NCBI GenBank assembly: GCA_030426265.1
Contig: JAUHYP010000010.1
Span: forward strand, 1 to 64,000
DNA length: 64,000 bases
Origin: Gammaproteobacteria bacterium
Lineage (GTDB): Bacteria > Pseudomonadota > Gammaproteobacteria > Xanthomonadales > SZUA-36
Direction of reading: 5' to 3'
Position numbers and translations under genes: made by a program. Positions 42,617 to 52,835 of this stretch are shown here, one piece after another. The notes under the pieces are model-generated. The model saw only the letters and a program-made list of their open reading frames with translations, did no database searches and was not told where the DNA came from. Position 1 is the stretch's first letter. Every line of letters begins with the position of its first letter.

Positions 42617-44284
42617 ATGACCTCTTTGACCACCTTCGACTGGTTTGTCGTCGCCGGCTATTTCCTGCTGCTGCTGGGCGTCGCCCTGGCGGTGGTGCGC
42701 AAGCAGACGGATACGACCCAGTACTTCCTGGCCGGGCGCAACGTGGGCTTCTTCGCCATCGGCGCCTCGATCTTCGCGTCCAACATCGGCTCGGAACACA
42801 TCGTGGGCCTGGCGGGGCAGGGCGCCTCGACCGGCCTGGCCATGGCCCACTACGAATTGCACGCCTGGGTGGTCGTGTTGCTGGCCTGGGTCTTCGTGCC
42901 TTTCTATTACAACGCCGGTGTCTTCACCATGCCGGAGTTCCTGGAAAAGCGCTTCGGCCCGCGCCCGCGCTGGATCCTGTCGCTGGTGTCCCTGGCCGCC
43001 TACGTGCTGACGAAGGTGTCGGTGACGGTCTACGCCGGCGCCGTGGTGTTCTCAACGCTGTTGCCGGACACCTTCGGCAGCCCCGAGAATGCCTTCTGGG
43101 TGGGCGCGATCGCCACGGTGATCCTGACCGGCCTGTACACCATCGCCGGCGGCCTGCGCGTGGTGCTGTACACCGACACGGTGCAGGCCTTCATCCTGCT
43201 GATCGGTTCCGTGGCCATCACCTACATCGGCCTGGACCTGCTGGGCGGCTGGGGTGAGCTGCAGACCTTCGCCGCCACTTCGGTCGCGGACTACGCGCTG
43301 TGGCGGCCGCTGTCCGATCCGGACTTTCCCTGGCTGGGCATCATGATCGCCTCGCCCATCGTGGGCATCTGGTACTGGTGTACCGACCAGTACATCGTCC
43401 AGCGCACCCTGGCGGCCAAGGACCTGCGCACCGCCCGCCGCGGCGCGCTGTTCGGCGCCTTCCTGAAGGTCTGGCCCGTGCTCTTCTTCCTGGTGCCCGG
43501 CCTGATCGGCGCAGCCCTCCACTCCAAGGGCCTGCTGGCCATTCCCACGGATTCCGGCGGCGGCCTGGTCGGTGACCAGGTGTTCCCCACCATGGTGGCG
43601 ACGCTGCTGCCCGAAGGCCTGCGCGGCCTGGTGGTGGCCGGACTGATGGCGGCGCTGATGAGCTCGCTGTCGTCCCTGTTCAATTCCACCGCCACGCTGT
43701 TCACGGTGGACGTGTACGAGAAGATCCGCCCGAACGCCCCGGAGAAGCACTACGTCAACGTGGGCCGCGTCGCGACCTTCGTGGTCGTGCTGCTGGGCCT
43801 GGCCTGGATCCCGGTCATGCCCATGATTTCCAAGGGCGGCCTGTACCAGTACCTGCAGAGCGTGCAGGGCTACCTCGCCCCGCCGATCACGGCGGTGTTC
43901 CTGCTGGGCGTGTTCAACGACCGCATCAACAACCGCGGCGCGGTCTGGGGCCTGAGCCTCGGCTTCATCCTGGGCATGACCAAGCTGTTGATCCAGGCCT
44001 TCTTCGGTGAAGGCAAGATCGAGAATCCGGCCTTCCTCGCGGCCATCGGCGACTTCAACTTCCTGTACTACTCCGGGGTGCTGTTCCTGGTCTGCGTGGT
44101 CACGATCATCGTGGCGTCGCGCACGGCGCCGGCGCAGCCCAGGGAATCCATCGCCGGCCTGACCTACTCGTCCATCGACCGCGCCGCCGTGCGCGCCAGC
44201 TGGACACGGGGCGACGTGGCGCTGACGGCCGTCGTGCTCGGCCTGGTCGCCGCGCTGTACCTCTACTTCAGCTTCTGGATCTGA
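42617..44284 (+). CDS. Sodium:solute symporter (SSS family), SglT-like
   Basis: A 555-residue inner-membrane protein with about 14 hydrophobic segments. It begins FDWFVVAGYFLLLLGVALAVV and contains the sodium/sugar signature region FLAGRNVGFFAIGASIFASNIGSEH and, later, GLMAALMSSLSSLFNSTATLF with the conserved Ser pair of the sodium site. Members carry glucose, galactose, xylose or sugar acids. GGAG precedes the ATG. Between GH67 and the HAD gene, it probably imports a released pentose or uronic acid. The exact cargo is open. Confidence 0.9.
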   Translation: MTSLTTFDWFVVAGYFLLLLGVALAVVRKQTDTTQYFLAGRNVGFFAIGASIFASNIGSEHIVGLAGQGASTGLAMAHYELHAWVVVLLAWVFVPFYYNAGVFTMPEFLEKRFGPRPRWILSLVSLAAYVLTKVSVTVYAGAVVFSTLLPDTFGSPENAFWVGAIATVILTGLYTIAGGLRVVLYTDTVQAFILLIGSVAITYIGLDLLGGWGELQTFAATSVADYALWRPLSDPDFPWLGIMIASPIVGIWYWCTDQYIVQRTLAAKDLRTARRGALFGAFLKVWPVLFFLVPGLIGAALHSKGLLAIPTDSGGGLVGDQVFPTMVATLLPEGLRGLVVAGLMAALMSSLSSLFNSTATLFTVDVYEKIRPNAPEKHYVNVGRVATFVVVLLGLAWIPVMPMISKGGLYQYLQSVQGYLAPPITAVFLLGVFNDRINNRGAVWGLSLGFILGMTKLLIQAFFGEGKIENPAFLAAIGDFNFLYYSGVLFLVCVVTIIVASRTAPAQPRESIAGLTYSSIDRAAVRASWTRGDVALTAVVLGLVAALYLYFSFWI

Positions 44285-44296
44285 CGGGGGCCGGCC

Positions 44297-44953
44297 ATGG
44301 AGGGCATCGGCGCGCTGTTTGACTGGGACGGGGTGGTCATCGACTCCTCGGACCAGCACGAGCGCAGCTGGGAGCGGCTGGCCGAGGAAGAGGGCCGGCC
44401 GCTGCCCGCCGACCATTTCAAGCGCGGCTTCGGCATGAAGAACGAGAAGATCATCCCGGGCATCCTCGGCTGGACCGACGATGCCGGGGAGGTCCGCCGG
44501 ATGTCGCTGCGCAAGGAAGCCCTCTACCGGGACATCATCCGCGAGGAGGGCATCACCCCGCTGCCGGGCGTGGCCGAACTGCTGGCGCTGCTGGCGGACG
44601 AGGGCGTGCCCTGCGCCGTGGCCTCCTCCACCCACCGCGAGAACATCGAGACCATCTTCGACGCCATCGGCCTGCGCCACCGCTTCCAGGCCGTGGTCAC
44701 CGCCGAGGACGTATCGCACGGCAAGCCGGACCCGGAGGTCTTCGTCGAGAGCGCGCGCCGCATCGGGCGGCCCCCGGAGCGCTGCGTGGTGTTCGAGGAC
44801 GCCCACGTGGGCATCGAGGCGGGCCTGGCGGCCGGGGCCCGCGTGGTCGCAGTGGCCACGACCCATCCGGCCGACTCCCTGGGCCGTGCGCATGTGACCG
44901 TCGAGCGGCTCACCGGCGTGGACCGGAACCTGTTGGCCAGCCTGTTCGCCTGA
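44297..44953 (+). CDS. HAD-superfamily hydrolase, beta-phosphoglucomutase-like
   Basis: A 218-residue HAD protein with cap type C1. Motif I is DWDGVVIDS (nucleophile Asp9 region), motif II ASSTHR, motif III Lys of HGKPDPEVF, motif IV VFEDAHVGIEAG. Both beta-phosphoglucomutases and sugar-phosphate phosphatases look like this. The gene starts 12 bp after the symporter. It might recycle dead-end sugar phosphates or convert a beta-glycosyl phosphate; there is no partner phosphorylase for beta-glucose-1-phosphate in the window. Confidence 0.82.
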   Translation: MEGIGALFDWDGVVIDSSDQHERSWERLAEEEGRPLPADHFKRGFGMKNEKIIPGILGWTDDAGEVRRMSLRKEALYRDIIREEGITPLPGVAELLALLADEGVPCAVASSTHRENIETIFDAIGLRHRFQAVVTAEDVSHGKPDPEVFVESARRIGRPPERCVVFEDAHVGIEAGLAAGARVVAVATTHPADSLGRAHVTVERLTGVDRNLLASLFA

Positions 44954-45028
44954 AGCCAATTCCCTGTAGCATAGATGGCCCGATTCACGGGCGTCTCGGC
45001 ACGGCTCGCCGAGAACTCAGGGCCATTC

Positions 45029-46636
45029 ATGAATCCATCGAATACGAACAACGACGCCGCATTGATTGCCGAGGGCAGGGCGGCCCTCGGCTGCGAATTG
45101 GGTTCCACCCGCATCAAGGCCACCCTGGTCGGTCCCGACGGCCGGCCCCTGGGTTCCGGCGCGTTCGGCTGGGAGAACCGGCTGGAGGCGGGCATCTGGA
45201 CCTATCCCATGGACGCGGTCCTGGAAGGGCTGGAAGCGAGCTTCGCGGCCCTCAGGCAGGACGTGGCCGAGACCCATGGCGTCACCCTGGAGCGCCTGGG
45301 CGCCGCCGGCTTCAGCGCCATGATGCACGGCTACATCGCCACCGACGCGCGGGGTGAACTGCTGGTGCCGTTCCGCACCTGGCGCAACAACATCACCGGC
45401 CACGCCGCCGCCGCGCTCACCGAGACCCTGGACTGGCCGATCCCCCAGCGCTGGAGCATCGCGCATCTGTACCACGCCATCTGTGAGAGCGAAGCGCACG
45501 TGGGCGACATCGCGCACCTCACCACCCTGGCCGGCTGGGTGCACTGGAAGCTCACGGGCGAATGGGCGCTGGGCATCGGTGACGCTTCCGGCATGTTCCC
45601 GGTGGATCCCGCCACGGGCACCTGGGATGCGGAATCCCTGTCCCGATTCGACGCCCTGGTCGCGGACCGGGGCTACGCCTGGACCCTGGCGGACATTCTT
45701 CCCCGGGTGGTCCCGGCCGGTGAAGCGGCGGGCGCCCTGACGGCGGAAGGCGCGAAGCTGCTGGATGCCGGCGGCACGCTGCAGGCCGGCGCGCCCGTCT
45801 GCCCGCCCGAGGGCGACGCGGGCACGGGCATGGTGGTGACCAACGCCGTCCGGCCGCGGACCGGAAACGTGTCCGCCGGCACCTCGGTGTTCGCCATGCT
45901 GGTGCTGGAAGAGCGCCTGTCGGCCGTGCACCCGGAAATCGACCTGGTGCTCACGCCCGACGGCCACCTCGTGGGCATGGCCCACGCCAACAACTGCACC
46001 TCGGATTTCAACGCCTGGGCGGCGCTGATTGCCGAGGCGGCGCAGTTGATGGGCGCCGAGGCGGACGACGAGACGCTCTATGGCCGGCTGATGACCCTGG
46101 CCCTGGAAGGCGATGCCGACGCCGGCGGCCTGGTCAGCATCGGCTATGTGTCCGGGGAACACATGACGGGCTTCAGCGAAGGGCGGCCCCTGTTCCTGCG
46201 CAAGCCCGACAGCCGCTTCACGCTGGCCAACTTCGCCCGCGCCCACCTGTTCTCCGCCCTGTGCGCCCTGCGGGCGGGACTGGACGTTCTGGTGGACAAG
46301 GAAGGCGTACAGGTGGAGGAACTGCGCGGTCACGGCGGCTTCTTCAAGACGCCCGAGGCCGGCCAGCGCTTCATGGCGGCCGCCACCGGCACGCCGGTGA
46401 GCGTTCCGGAGACCGCGGGCGAGGGCGGCGCCTGGGGCATGGCCCTGCTGGCTGCCTTCACCTTGCGCGAAGACCGTGACCAGGGCCTGGCGGATTTTCT
46501 CGACAGCGTGATCGGCGGCAGCATCAGTGCGCCCCTGTCCCCGGACCCGGCCGACGTGGCGGGTTTCAATGCCTACTACAAGCGTTTCACGGCCGCCCTG
46601 CCCGTCGAACGGGCCGCCGTGGAACGCCTGGACTGA
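45029..46636 (+). CDS. FGGY carbohydrate kinase, probable L-ribulokinase
   Basis: A 535-residue FGGY kinase. The ATPase fold shows GCELGSTRIKATLVG at the N-terminus, FSAMMHGYI, and NVSAGTSVFAMLVLEE; the C-terminal lobe has LRGHGGFFKTPEAGQRFMAAATGTPV. It is followed directly by araD and araA, so the missing step of L-arabinose catabolism, ribulose to ribulose-5-phosphate, is its natural role, although the sequence is not classical AraB. The ATG at 45029 has AGGG upstream; an earlier ATG at 44975 lies in the 75-bp leader. That leader has a 7-bp stem hairpin (arms at 44994-45000 and 45008-45014), a possible control element. Confidence 0.85.
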   Translation: MNPSNTNNDAALIAEGRAALGCELGSTRIKATLVGPDGRPLGSGAFGWENRLEAGIWTYPMDAVLEGLEASFAALRQDVAETHGVTLERLGAAGFSAMMHGYIATDARGELLVPFRTWRNNITGHAAAALTETLDWPIPQRWSIAHLYHAICESEAHVGDIAHLTTLAGWVHWKLTGEWALGIGDASGMFPVDPATGTWDAESLSRFDALVADRGYAWTLADILPRVVPAGEAAGALTAEGAKLLDAGGTLQAGAPVCPPEGDAGTGMVVTNAVRPRTGNVSAGTSVFAMLVLEERLSAVHPEIDLVLTPDGHLVGMAHANNCTSDFNAWAALIAEAAQLMGAEADDETLYGRLMTLALEGDADAGGLVSIGYVSGEHMTGFSEGRPLFLRKPDSRFTLANFARAHLFSALCALRAGLDVLVDKEGVQVEELRGHGGFFKTPEAGQRFMAAATGTPVSVPETAGEGGAWGMALLAAFTLREDRDQGLADFLDSVIGGSISAPLSPDPADVAGFNAYYKRFTAALPVERAAVERLD

Positions 46637-46647
46637 AGGTCGATCCC

Positions 46648-47346
46648 ATGAGTTATACCGAACTGAAGCGCGCGGCCTTCGAGGCCAACATGGAACTGAA
46701 CGAACGCGGCCTGGTGCTCTACACCTGGGGCAACGTGTCCCAGTTCGATCGTGATGCCGGCGTGCTCGCGATCAAGCCCAGCGGCGTGCCGTACGAGCGC
46801 CTCACCGCCGACGACCTGGTGGTGGTGGACCTGGACAACCAGGTGGTCGAGGGGCGGTTGAAGCCCTCCTCGGACACGCGCACCCACACGCACCTGTACC
46901 GGCACTGGCCGGAGATCGGCGGGGTGACGCACACGCATTCCACCTACGCCACGGCGTGGGCCCAGGCGCAGCGGGAGATTCCCTGCTACGGCACCACGCA
47001 TGCCGATTACGCCTATGGCGCCATCCCCTGCACCGCGTTGATGCGCGACGAGCAGATCGATCGCGACTACGAGGAAGAGACGGGGGTGCAGATCACCGAG
47101 GCCTTTGTGGGGCGCAACCCAAAGGAGACCCCGATGGCGCTGGTCGCCGGCCACGCCCCCTTCGCCTGGGGCAAGGACGCGGCGGAGTCGGTCTATCACG
47201 CCGTGGTGCTCGAGGAGATCGCGCGCATGGCCTGGCTGACCCTGTCCATCGAACCGGGACGGGGGCCTTTGAAGCAGGCCATCGTGGACAAACATTACCT
47301 GCGCAAGCACGGCAAGGGCGCTTATTACGGACAGGATGAGGGTTGA
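46648..47346 (+). CDS. araD: L-ribulose-5-phosphate 4-epimerase
   Basis: A 232-residue class II aldolase-fold enzyme of standard AraD length. It contains LYTWGNVSQFDR, AIKPSGVPYERL, PSSDTRTHTHLYRHWPEIGG, THTHSTYATAWAQA (zinc His pair) and CYGTTHADYAYGAIPCT. Reaction: L-ribulose-5-phosphate to D-xylulose-5-phosphate, feeding the pentose phosphate pathway. It lies 11 bp after the FGGY kinase and 3 bp before araA. Confidence 0.95.
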   Translation: MSYTELKRAAFEANMELNERGLVLYTWGNVSQFDRDAGVLAIKPSGVPYERLTADDLVVVDLDNQVVEGRLKPSSDTRTHTHLYRHWPEIGGVTHTHSTYATAWAQAQREIPCYGTTHADYAYGAIPCTALMRDEQIDRDYEEETGVQITEAFVGRNPKETPMALVAGHAPFAWGKDAAESVYHAVVLEEIARMAWLTLSIEPGRGPLKQAIVDKHYLRKHGKGAYYGQDEG

Positions 47347-47349
47347 TCG

Positions 47350-48855
47350 ATGAAAGTGTACGGAAACAAGACGTTGTGGCTGGTCACCGGCTCGCAGACC
47401 CTCTACGGCCCCGAAGTGCTGGCCCAGGTGGAGCGCAACAGCCGCGAGATCGCGGCGGGCCTGGACGCCTCCGCCCAGTTGTCGGCGAAGGTCGTGTTCA
47501 AGGACGTGGTGAAGTCCCCCGAGGAGATCCTGAAGGTCTGCCTGGAGGCCAACAACGATCCGGACTGCGCGGGACTGGTGCTGTGGATGCACACCTTTTC
47601 TCCCGCCAAGATGTGGATCGCGGGCCTGGCGGCCCTGCGCAAGCCCTGGCTGCACCTGCACACCCAGTTCAGCGCCGAGCTGCCCTGGGACACGATCGAC
47701 ATGAACTACATGAACCTGAACCAGAGCGCGCACGGCGACCGCGAGTTCGGCCACGTGCCCACGCGCATGGGCAAGGAACGCAAGGTCGTGGTCGGGCACT
47801 GGAAGGCCGAGCGGGTGCAGCGGCAGATCGACGACTGGGCCCGCGCCGCCATGGGCTGGAACGAGGCGCAGACCCTGAGCGTGGCGCGCTTCGGCGACAA
47901 CATGCGCCAGGTGGCGGTCACCGAGGGTGACAAGGTCTCCGCCCAGATGCAGTTCGGCTACAACGTCCAGGCCTATGGCCTCGGCGACCTGGCCGAAGCC
48001 TGCGACGCGGTGAGCGACGCGGACATCGATGCGCGCGTGGAGGCCTACCACGAGGAGTACACCGTGGACGGCGCCCTGATGAAGGATGACCACACCCGCG
48101 AGTGCATCCGCAACGAGGCCCGCCTGGAAATCGGCATGGAGCGTTTTCTCGGGGAGAAAGGCTGCATGGCCTTCACCAACAACTTCGAGAACCTGACCGG
48201 CCTGACCGGCCTGCCGGGCCTGGCCACCCAGCGCCTGATGAGCCGGGGCTGGGGCTATGGTGGCGAGGGCGACTGGAAAACGGCCGCCATGACGCGCATC
48301 GCCAAGGTCATGGCCGAAGGCCGCGAGCAGGGCACCTCCTTCATGGAGGACTACACCTACCATTTCGGCGCACGCGACCAGGTGCTGGGCTCGCACATGC
48401 TGGAAATCTGCCCCAGCATCGCGGCGCAGAAGCCGACCCTGGAGGTGCACCTGCACACCATCGGCATCCGCAAGGACATCGCCCGGCTGAGATTCAATGG
48501 CACGCCCGGTCCGTCGATGATGATCACGGTGATCGACCTGGGCCACCGCTACCGCATGCTGGTCAACGAGCTGGACACGGTCGAGCCGCCCCGGGACCTG
48601 CCGAAGCTTCCCACCGCCCGCGCCCTGTGGGAGCCACGGCCGGACCTGGAAGTTTCCGCGACCTGTTGGATTCACGCCGGCGGCGGCCACCACAGCGTCT
48701 ACACCCAGGCGCTGTCCCTGGACGCCGTGCGCGACTACGCCGACCTGGTGGACGTGGAACTGGCGGTGATCGGCGCGGACACCACCGTGCCGGCCTTCCG
48801 CGACCAGCTGCGCCACGGCGCCGCGTACTGGAGCCTGCGCAAGGGCGTGCTGTGA
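47350..48855 (+). CDS. araA: L-arabinose isomerase
   Basis: A 501-residue isomerase, full length. Typical segments: [16 protein letters not shown] at the N-terminus, [50 protein letters not shown] with metal-site residues, and [17 protein letters not shown] near the C-terminus. Converts L-arabinose to L-ribulose with Mn2+. Starts 3 bp after araD, and the GH43 arabinanase starts 4 bp after its stop, linking intake and release of arabinose in one transcript. Confidence 0.97.
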   Translation: MKVYGNKTLWLVTGSQTLYGPEVLAQVERNSREIAAGLDASAQLSAKVVFKDVVKSPEEILKVCLEANNDPDCAGLVLWMHTFSPAKMWIAGLAALRKPWLHLHTQFSAELPWDTIDMNYMNLNQSAHGDREFGHVPTRMGKERKVVVGHWKAERVQRQIDDWARAAMGWNEAQTLSVARFGDNMRQVAVTEGDKVSAQMQFGYNVQAYGLGDLAEACDAVSDADIDARVEAYHEEYTVDGALMKDDHTRECIRNEARLEIGMERFLGEKGCMAFTNNFENLTGLTGLPGLATQRLMSRGWGYGGEGDWKTAAMTRIAKVMAEGREQGTSFMEDYTYHFGARDQVLGSHMLEICPSIAAQKPTLEVHLHTIGIRKDIARLRFNGTPGPSMMITVIDLGHRYRMLVNELDTVEPPRDLPKLPTARALWEPRPDLEVSATCWIHAGGGHHSVYTQALSLDAVRDYADLVDVELAVIGADTTVPAFRDQLRHGAAYWSLRKGVL

Positions 48856-48859
48856 CGGC

Positions 48860-50452
48860 GTGATCACGGCGCGGCTGTTCATCCTCGCCTGCCTGGGCGT
48901 CGCGGGAAGCGCCGCGGCCCAGGCGTTGCACGACCGCCTGTCTACGGAAGACACCGATCGGGCCGTTTCGGCCTTGTCCCTGCCTGCTGGATTGCCGCAA
49001 CGCAGCCATCCGCCGCCGACGGGTGGCCTCCACACACCCGCCTTCAGCGAAGTCTCGGTGCACGATCCTTCCGTCATCCGGGTCGACGGCGAAACCTGGG
49101 TGTTCGGTTCGCACCTGGCGGCGGCGCGCAGCCGCGACCTGGCGCAATGGACGCTGTACGCCGACGGCGTGAACCCGGCCAATCCCCTGTTCGACAACGT
49201 CGTCGAGGAACTGCGCGAGACCTTCGACTGGTCCGAGTCCGTCGGGCTCTGGGCCAACGAGGTGCACCGCCTGCCGGACGGGCGCTTCGCCATGTACTAC
49301 AACCTCAGCCGCCTGGACTCACCACGCGCTTCCCTGGGACTGGCCTTCTCCGACGCCGTCGGCGGAGAGTACGAGGACGACGGCATCCTGCTGCAGTCGG
49401 GCATGTGGGGCCTGCCCAGCGAGGACGGGCGGATCTACGACGCCACCATCCATCCCAACACCGTGGACCCGGACCTGTTCGTCGACACCGACGGCATCCT
49501 GTGGATGGTCTACGGCTCGTACTCCGGCGGCATCTTCCTGCTGGAAATGGACCCGGTCACCGGACACCCGTTGCCGGACCAGGGCTACGGCCTGCACCTG
49601 ATGGGCGGCAACCACAGCCGTATCGAGGGCGCCCACATCCTGCACAGCCGCAAGTCGGGCTGGTACTACCTCTTCGTTTCCTTCGGCGGGCTGGACGCCA
49701 GCGGTGGCTACAACGTTCGCGTCGCGCGCTCGCGCGACCCGCGGGGGCCCTACCGCGACGGGTTGGGCAAGGACATGCGCGAGGTGAAGTCCAACCCCAA
49801 CCTGCCCCTGTTCGACGACGCCAGCATCGCCCCGCACGCGATGAAACTCATGGGATCGCACCGGTTCATGAACGGGGAGGGCGGCTTCGGACATGGCTAC
49901 CAGTCCCCGGGCCACAGCACGGCCTTCTGTGACGACCTCTCGGCGCGCTGCCATCTCATTTTCCACACCCGGTTCCCGGGCCGCGGCGAGTTCCACGAGG
50001 TGCGCGTCCACGAACTGTTCTTCAATGCCGACGAATGGCCGGTCATCGCCCCGCACCGGTATGCGCCCGAGTTGGGCAATACCGCCGGCCCGCCGGGAGA
50101 TTCGCGGCTCACGAGCACCGGGTCCTCCCGGGTGAAGCGCGCCCCGGATCGTTTCGGCGCCCTGGCCGGTGACTGGCAGGTCATCGACCATGGCAAGGAC
50201 ATCAGCGCCGCCGTCAAGACCGGCCGTGAACTGGTGCTGCACGCGGACGGGCGGGTCAGCGGCGCCTTCACCGGCAGCTGGCTGCACTGGGGTGGACGCG
50301 AGATCACCCTGGAGCTCGACGGCGCCGGCACCTTCCAGGGCGTGCTGTCGCGCGGCTGGGACGTGACAGCGCAGCGCTGGAGCCTGTATTTTTCCGCCCT
50401 GTCGCAGGAAGGCGTGGCGCTGTGGGGTGCGAAGTTCGACACGCTTCCCTGA
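48860..50452 (+). CDS. GH43 family arabinanase/arabinofuranosidase, exported
   Basis: A 530-residue protein with signal peptide (LFILACLGVAGSAAAQA). The five-bladed beta-propeller of GH43 is recognised by HDPSVIRVDG (general base Asp), NTVDPDLFVDTDGILWMVYGSYSGG (pKa-modulating Asp) and HSRIEGAHILHSR (acid Glu). A C-terminal beta-sandwich module of about 110 residues follows (LAGDWQVIDHGKD...). This layout is that of endo-1,5-alpha-L-arabinanases. Start is GTG 4 bp after araA. It should cut arabinan or arabino-oligosaccharides outside the cytoplasm. Confidence 0.87.
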   Translation: MITARLFILACLGVAGSAAAQALHDRLSTEDTDRAVSALSLPAGLPQRSHPPPTGGLHTPAFSEVSVHDPSVIRVDGETWVFGSHLAAARSRDLAQWTLYADGVNPANPLFDNVVEELRETFDWSESVGLWANEVHRLPDGRFAMYYNLSRLDSPRASLGLAFSDAVGGEYEDDGILLQSGMWGLPSEDGRIYDATIHPNTVDPDLFVDTDGILWMVYGSYSGGIFLLEMDPVTGHPLPDQGYGLHLMGGNHSRIEGAHILHSRKSGWYYLFVSFGGLDASGGYNVRVARSRDPRGPYRDGLGKDMREVKSNPNLPLFDDASIAPHAMKLMGSHRFMNGEGGFGHGYQSPGHSTAFCDDLSARCHLIFHTRFPGRGEFHEVRVHELFFNADEWPVIAPHRYAPELGNTAGPPGDSRLTSTGSSRVKRAPDRFGALAGDWQVIDHGKDISAAVKTGRELVLHADGRVSGAFTGSWLHWGGREITLELDGAGTFQGVLSRGWDVTAQRWSLYFSALSQEGVALWGAKFDTLP

Positions 50453-50508
50453 CGGGGAGTCAACACCAGGCGAGCGGATGCCCGCCGGCCGAAGGAGCCA
50501 TAACGACA

Positions 50509-51882
50509 ATGCAGACCCAGAAGCTCACGGTGCTCGAGAAGATCGGTTTCGGCGCCGGCGACATGGCGGTGAACGTGGTGATCTCCTCCATGTTCCTCAT
50601 CGTCGCCTTTTTCTACACCGACATCTTCGGCCTGGAACCGGCCCACATGGGCATCCTGTTCCTCGCCACGCGGCTGATCGACGCGATCACCGACCCGTTG
50701 ATGGGCATGCTGACCGACCGCTGGAAATCGGAGCGCTTCGGGCGCTTCCGGCCCTATTTCCTCTACCTGTCCGTGCCCTTCGGCCTGTCCGTGTTCCTGA
50801 TGTTCACGACCCCGGACTGGGACTACGGCGCCAAGCTGGTGTGGGCCTACGCCACCTACATCCTGGTCACGATCATGTTCACCTCGGTGACCATTCCCTA
50901 CATCTCGCTGATCGGCGTGCTGACGGCGGACCCGCAGGAACGCCTCTCGGCCAACGGCTACCGGCTGTTCTTCGCCAAGATCGCGGCCTTCCTGGTCACC
51001 AGCATCGTGCCCGTGCTGGCGGTGGCCTGGGGTGGCGACGACCTGGCGCGGGGTTACCAGCTGGCCATGGGCCTGATGGCGGGCCTGGGCACGCTGATGT
51101 TCCTGTTCTGCTTCGCCACCACCACCGAACGGGTCGAGCACGAAGTGGAGAAAAAGCCCTTCGGTGAACAGGTCCGTCTGCTGCTGAAGAACGACCAGTG
51201 GCTGATCCTGTGCGGGGTGTGCTTCACCGGCACGCTGGGCTATGTCATCCGCGCCTCGGTGGCGGCCTACTACGCCAAGTACTACCTGGGCGGGGACGAG
51301 AAGGTGATCTCGGCCTTCCTGACCACCGGCGTGGTGGCGGCCATTCTCGCCATGGTGGCCTCGACCTGGATCACCAAGAAGTGGTGCAAGGTGCAGCTGT
51401 TCCGCTGGTCGCAGCTGGCGGTGGGGCTGATCAGCGTGGTGCTGTACTTCGCCGTCGCACCGGGTGACTTCGCCCTGGCCTTCGTGCTGTATTTCCTGCT
51501 GTCCTTCGTGGTGGACCTGCACGCGCCGGTGTTCTGGTCGGCCATCGCCGAGGCCGTGGACTACGGCCAGGCCAAGAACGGCAAGCGGGTGTCCGGCCTG
51601 GCCTTTGGGGGCATTTCCTTCTTCCAGAAGGCCGGCATGGGCGTGGCCGGATTCGTGGTGGGCATGCTGCTGACGGGCTTCGGCTACGAGGCCAACGTCG
51701 CACAGACGCCGCAGGCCCTGGCCGGCATCGCCCTGATGCTGTCCATCATTCCCGGCGTGTTCCACGTGATCATGGGGCTGCTGATGTTCCGCTACCGGAT
51801 CACGGACACCTACTACAACGAGATGAAGGCGAAGGGCCTGATCCAGGACGAAGGGCCGGAATACGTCACGGAGGCATCATGA
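50509..51882 (+). CDS. GPH-family sugar/cation symporter (second copy)
   Basis: A 457-residue inner-membrane transporter with about 12 hydrophobic spans. It opens with LEKIGFGAGDMAVNVV and has DAITDPLMGMLTDRWKSERFGRFRPY (GPH hallmark; key part DPLMGMLTDR). GAAGGAG precedes the ATG. Between two GH43 genes and overlapping the second (ATGA), it most likely imports arabinose or arabino-oligosaccharides. The second GH43 has no signal peptide, so import of short oligomers followed by cytoplasmic cleavage is plausible. Confidence 0.88.
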   Translation: MQTQKLTVLEKIGFGAGDMAVNVVISSMFLIVAFFYTDIFGLEPAHMGILFLATRLIDAITDPLMGMLTDRWKSERFGRFRPYFLYLSVPFGLSVFLMFTTPDWDYGAKLVWAYATYILVTIMFTSVTIPYISLIGVLTADPQERLSANGYRLFFAKIAAFLVTSIVPVLAVAWGGDDLARGYQLAMGLMAGLGTLMFLFCFATTTERVEHEVEKKPFGEQVRLLLKNDQWLILCGVCFTGTLGYVIRASVAAYYAKYYLGGDEKVISAFLTTGVVAAILAMVASTWITKKWCKVQLFRWSQLAVGLISVVLYFAVAPGDFALAFVLYFLLSFVVDLHAPVFWSAIAEAVDYGQAKNGKRVSGLAFGGISFFQKAGMGVAGFVVGMLLTGFGYEANVAQTPQALAGIALMLSIIPGVFHVIMGLLMFRYRITDTYYNEMKAKGLIQDEGPEYVTEAS

Positions 51883-52826
51883 AAGTGCTCGAACCCCTGA
51901 TCCCGCAGCGCGCGGACCCCTTCATCCACAGACATTCGGATGGCTGGTACTACTTCACCGCCTCCGTGCCGGCCTACGACGGTATCGAGCTGCGCCGCTC
52001 GCGCACCATCGCCGGGCTGGCGGATGCGCAGACGAAGATGGTCTGGCGCAAGCCGGACACGGGGCCGTACAGCGATCTCGTCTGGGCCCCGGAAATCCAC
52101 TTCAACCAGGGCGCCTGGTACGTGTACTTCGCCGCCGCGCCGTCGCGCGAGATCAAGGACGAGCTGTTCCAGCACCGCATGTACGCCATCTCGACGCCGG
52201 CGGAGAATCCATTGGAGGGAGACTGGACCTTTGAAGGGCAGATCGAGACCGGCATGGATACTTTCTGCCTGGACGCCACCACCTTCACCCACCGGGGTGT
52301 GCTCTATTACCTGTGGGCGCAGAAGGAGAACGGCATTCGCGGCAACTCCAACCTGTACATCGCCCCGATGAAGAACCCGGTGACCCTGGCGGGGCCGCCG
52401 GTGCGCCTGTCCATCCCCGAATTCGACTGGGAGATCCAGGGTTTCTGGGTGAACGAGGGCCCGGCCATCGTCAAGCACGGCGGGCGCATCTTCATGACCT
52501 ATTCGGCTTCGGCCACCGACGAGCGTTACGCCATGGGCCTGCTCTGGGCGGATGAGGAGGCCGACCTGCTGGACCCGTCCAGTTGGACCAAGTCGAAGGA
52601 CCCCGTGCTGACCAGCAGCCCGGACAACGCCATCTACGGCCCGGGCCACAACAGCTTCACGAAATCCGAGGACGGCGCCACGGACCTGCTGGTCTACCAC
52701 GCCCGGACCTACACGGAGATCGAGGGCGACCCGCTGTGGAACCCCGACCGCCACACCTTCGTCAAGCCGTTGCGCTGGAACGCGGCCGGCATGCCCGTCT
52801 TCGGCGACGCGGCCTTCGCGGACTGA
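51879..52826 (+). CDS. GH43 family glycosidase, cytoplasmic
   Basis: A 315-residue single-domain GH43 protein without a signal peptide. Residue pattern RADPFIHRHSDGWYYFTASV (base Asp), DTFCLDATTFTHRGVLYYLWAQ (middle Asp) and VNEGPAIVKHGGRIFMTYS (acid Glu) fits exo-acting alpha-L-arabinofuranosidases of the group that includes exo-1,5-alpha-arabinanases. Start overlaps the GPH stop by 4 bp. It probably finishes imported arabino-oligosaccharides to L-arabinose for araA. Confidence 0.85.
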   Translation: MKVLEPLIPQRADPFIHRHSDGWYYFTASVPAYDGIELRRSRTIAGLADAQTKMVWRKPDTGPYSDLVWAPEIHFNQGAWYVYFAAAPSREIKDELFQHRMYAISTPAENPLEGDWTFEGQIETGMDTFCLDATTFTHRGVLYYLWAQKENGIRGNSNLYIAPMKNPVTLAGPPVRLSIPEFDWEIQGFWVNEGPAIVKHGGRIFMTYSASATDERYAMGLLWADEEADLLDPSSWTKSKDPVLTSSPDNAIYGPGHNSFTKSEDGATDLLVYHARTYTEIEGDPLWNPDRHTFVKPLRWNAAGMPVFGDAAFAD

Positions 52827-52835
52827 CGGGCCGGC

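Noticed and set aside
46576-49293. 905-residue minus-strand open frame
   Set aside because: Lies across araD, araA and GH43 on the opposite strand; typical of GC-rich third-position bias, not a gene.
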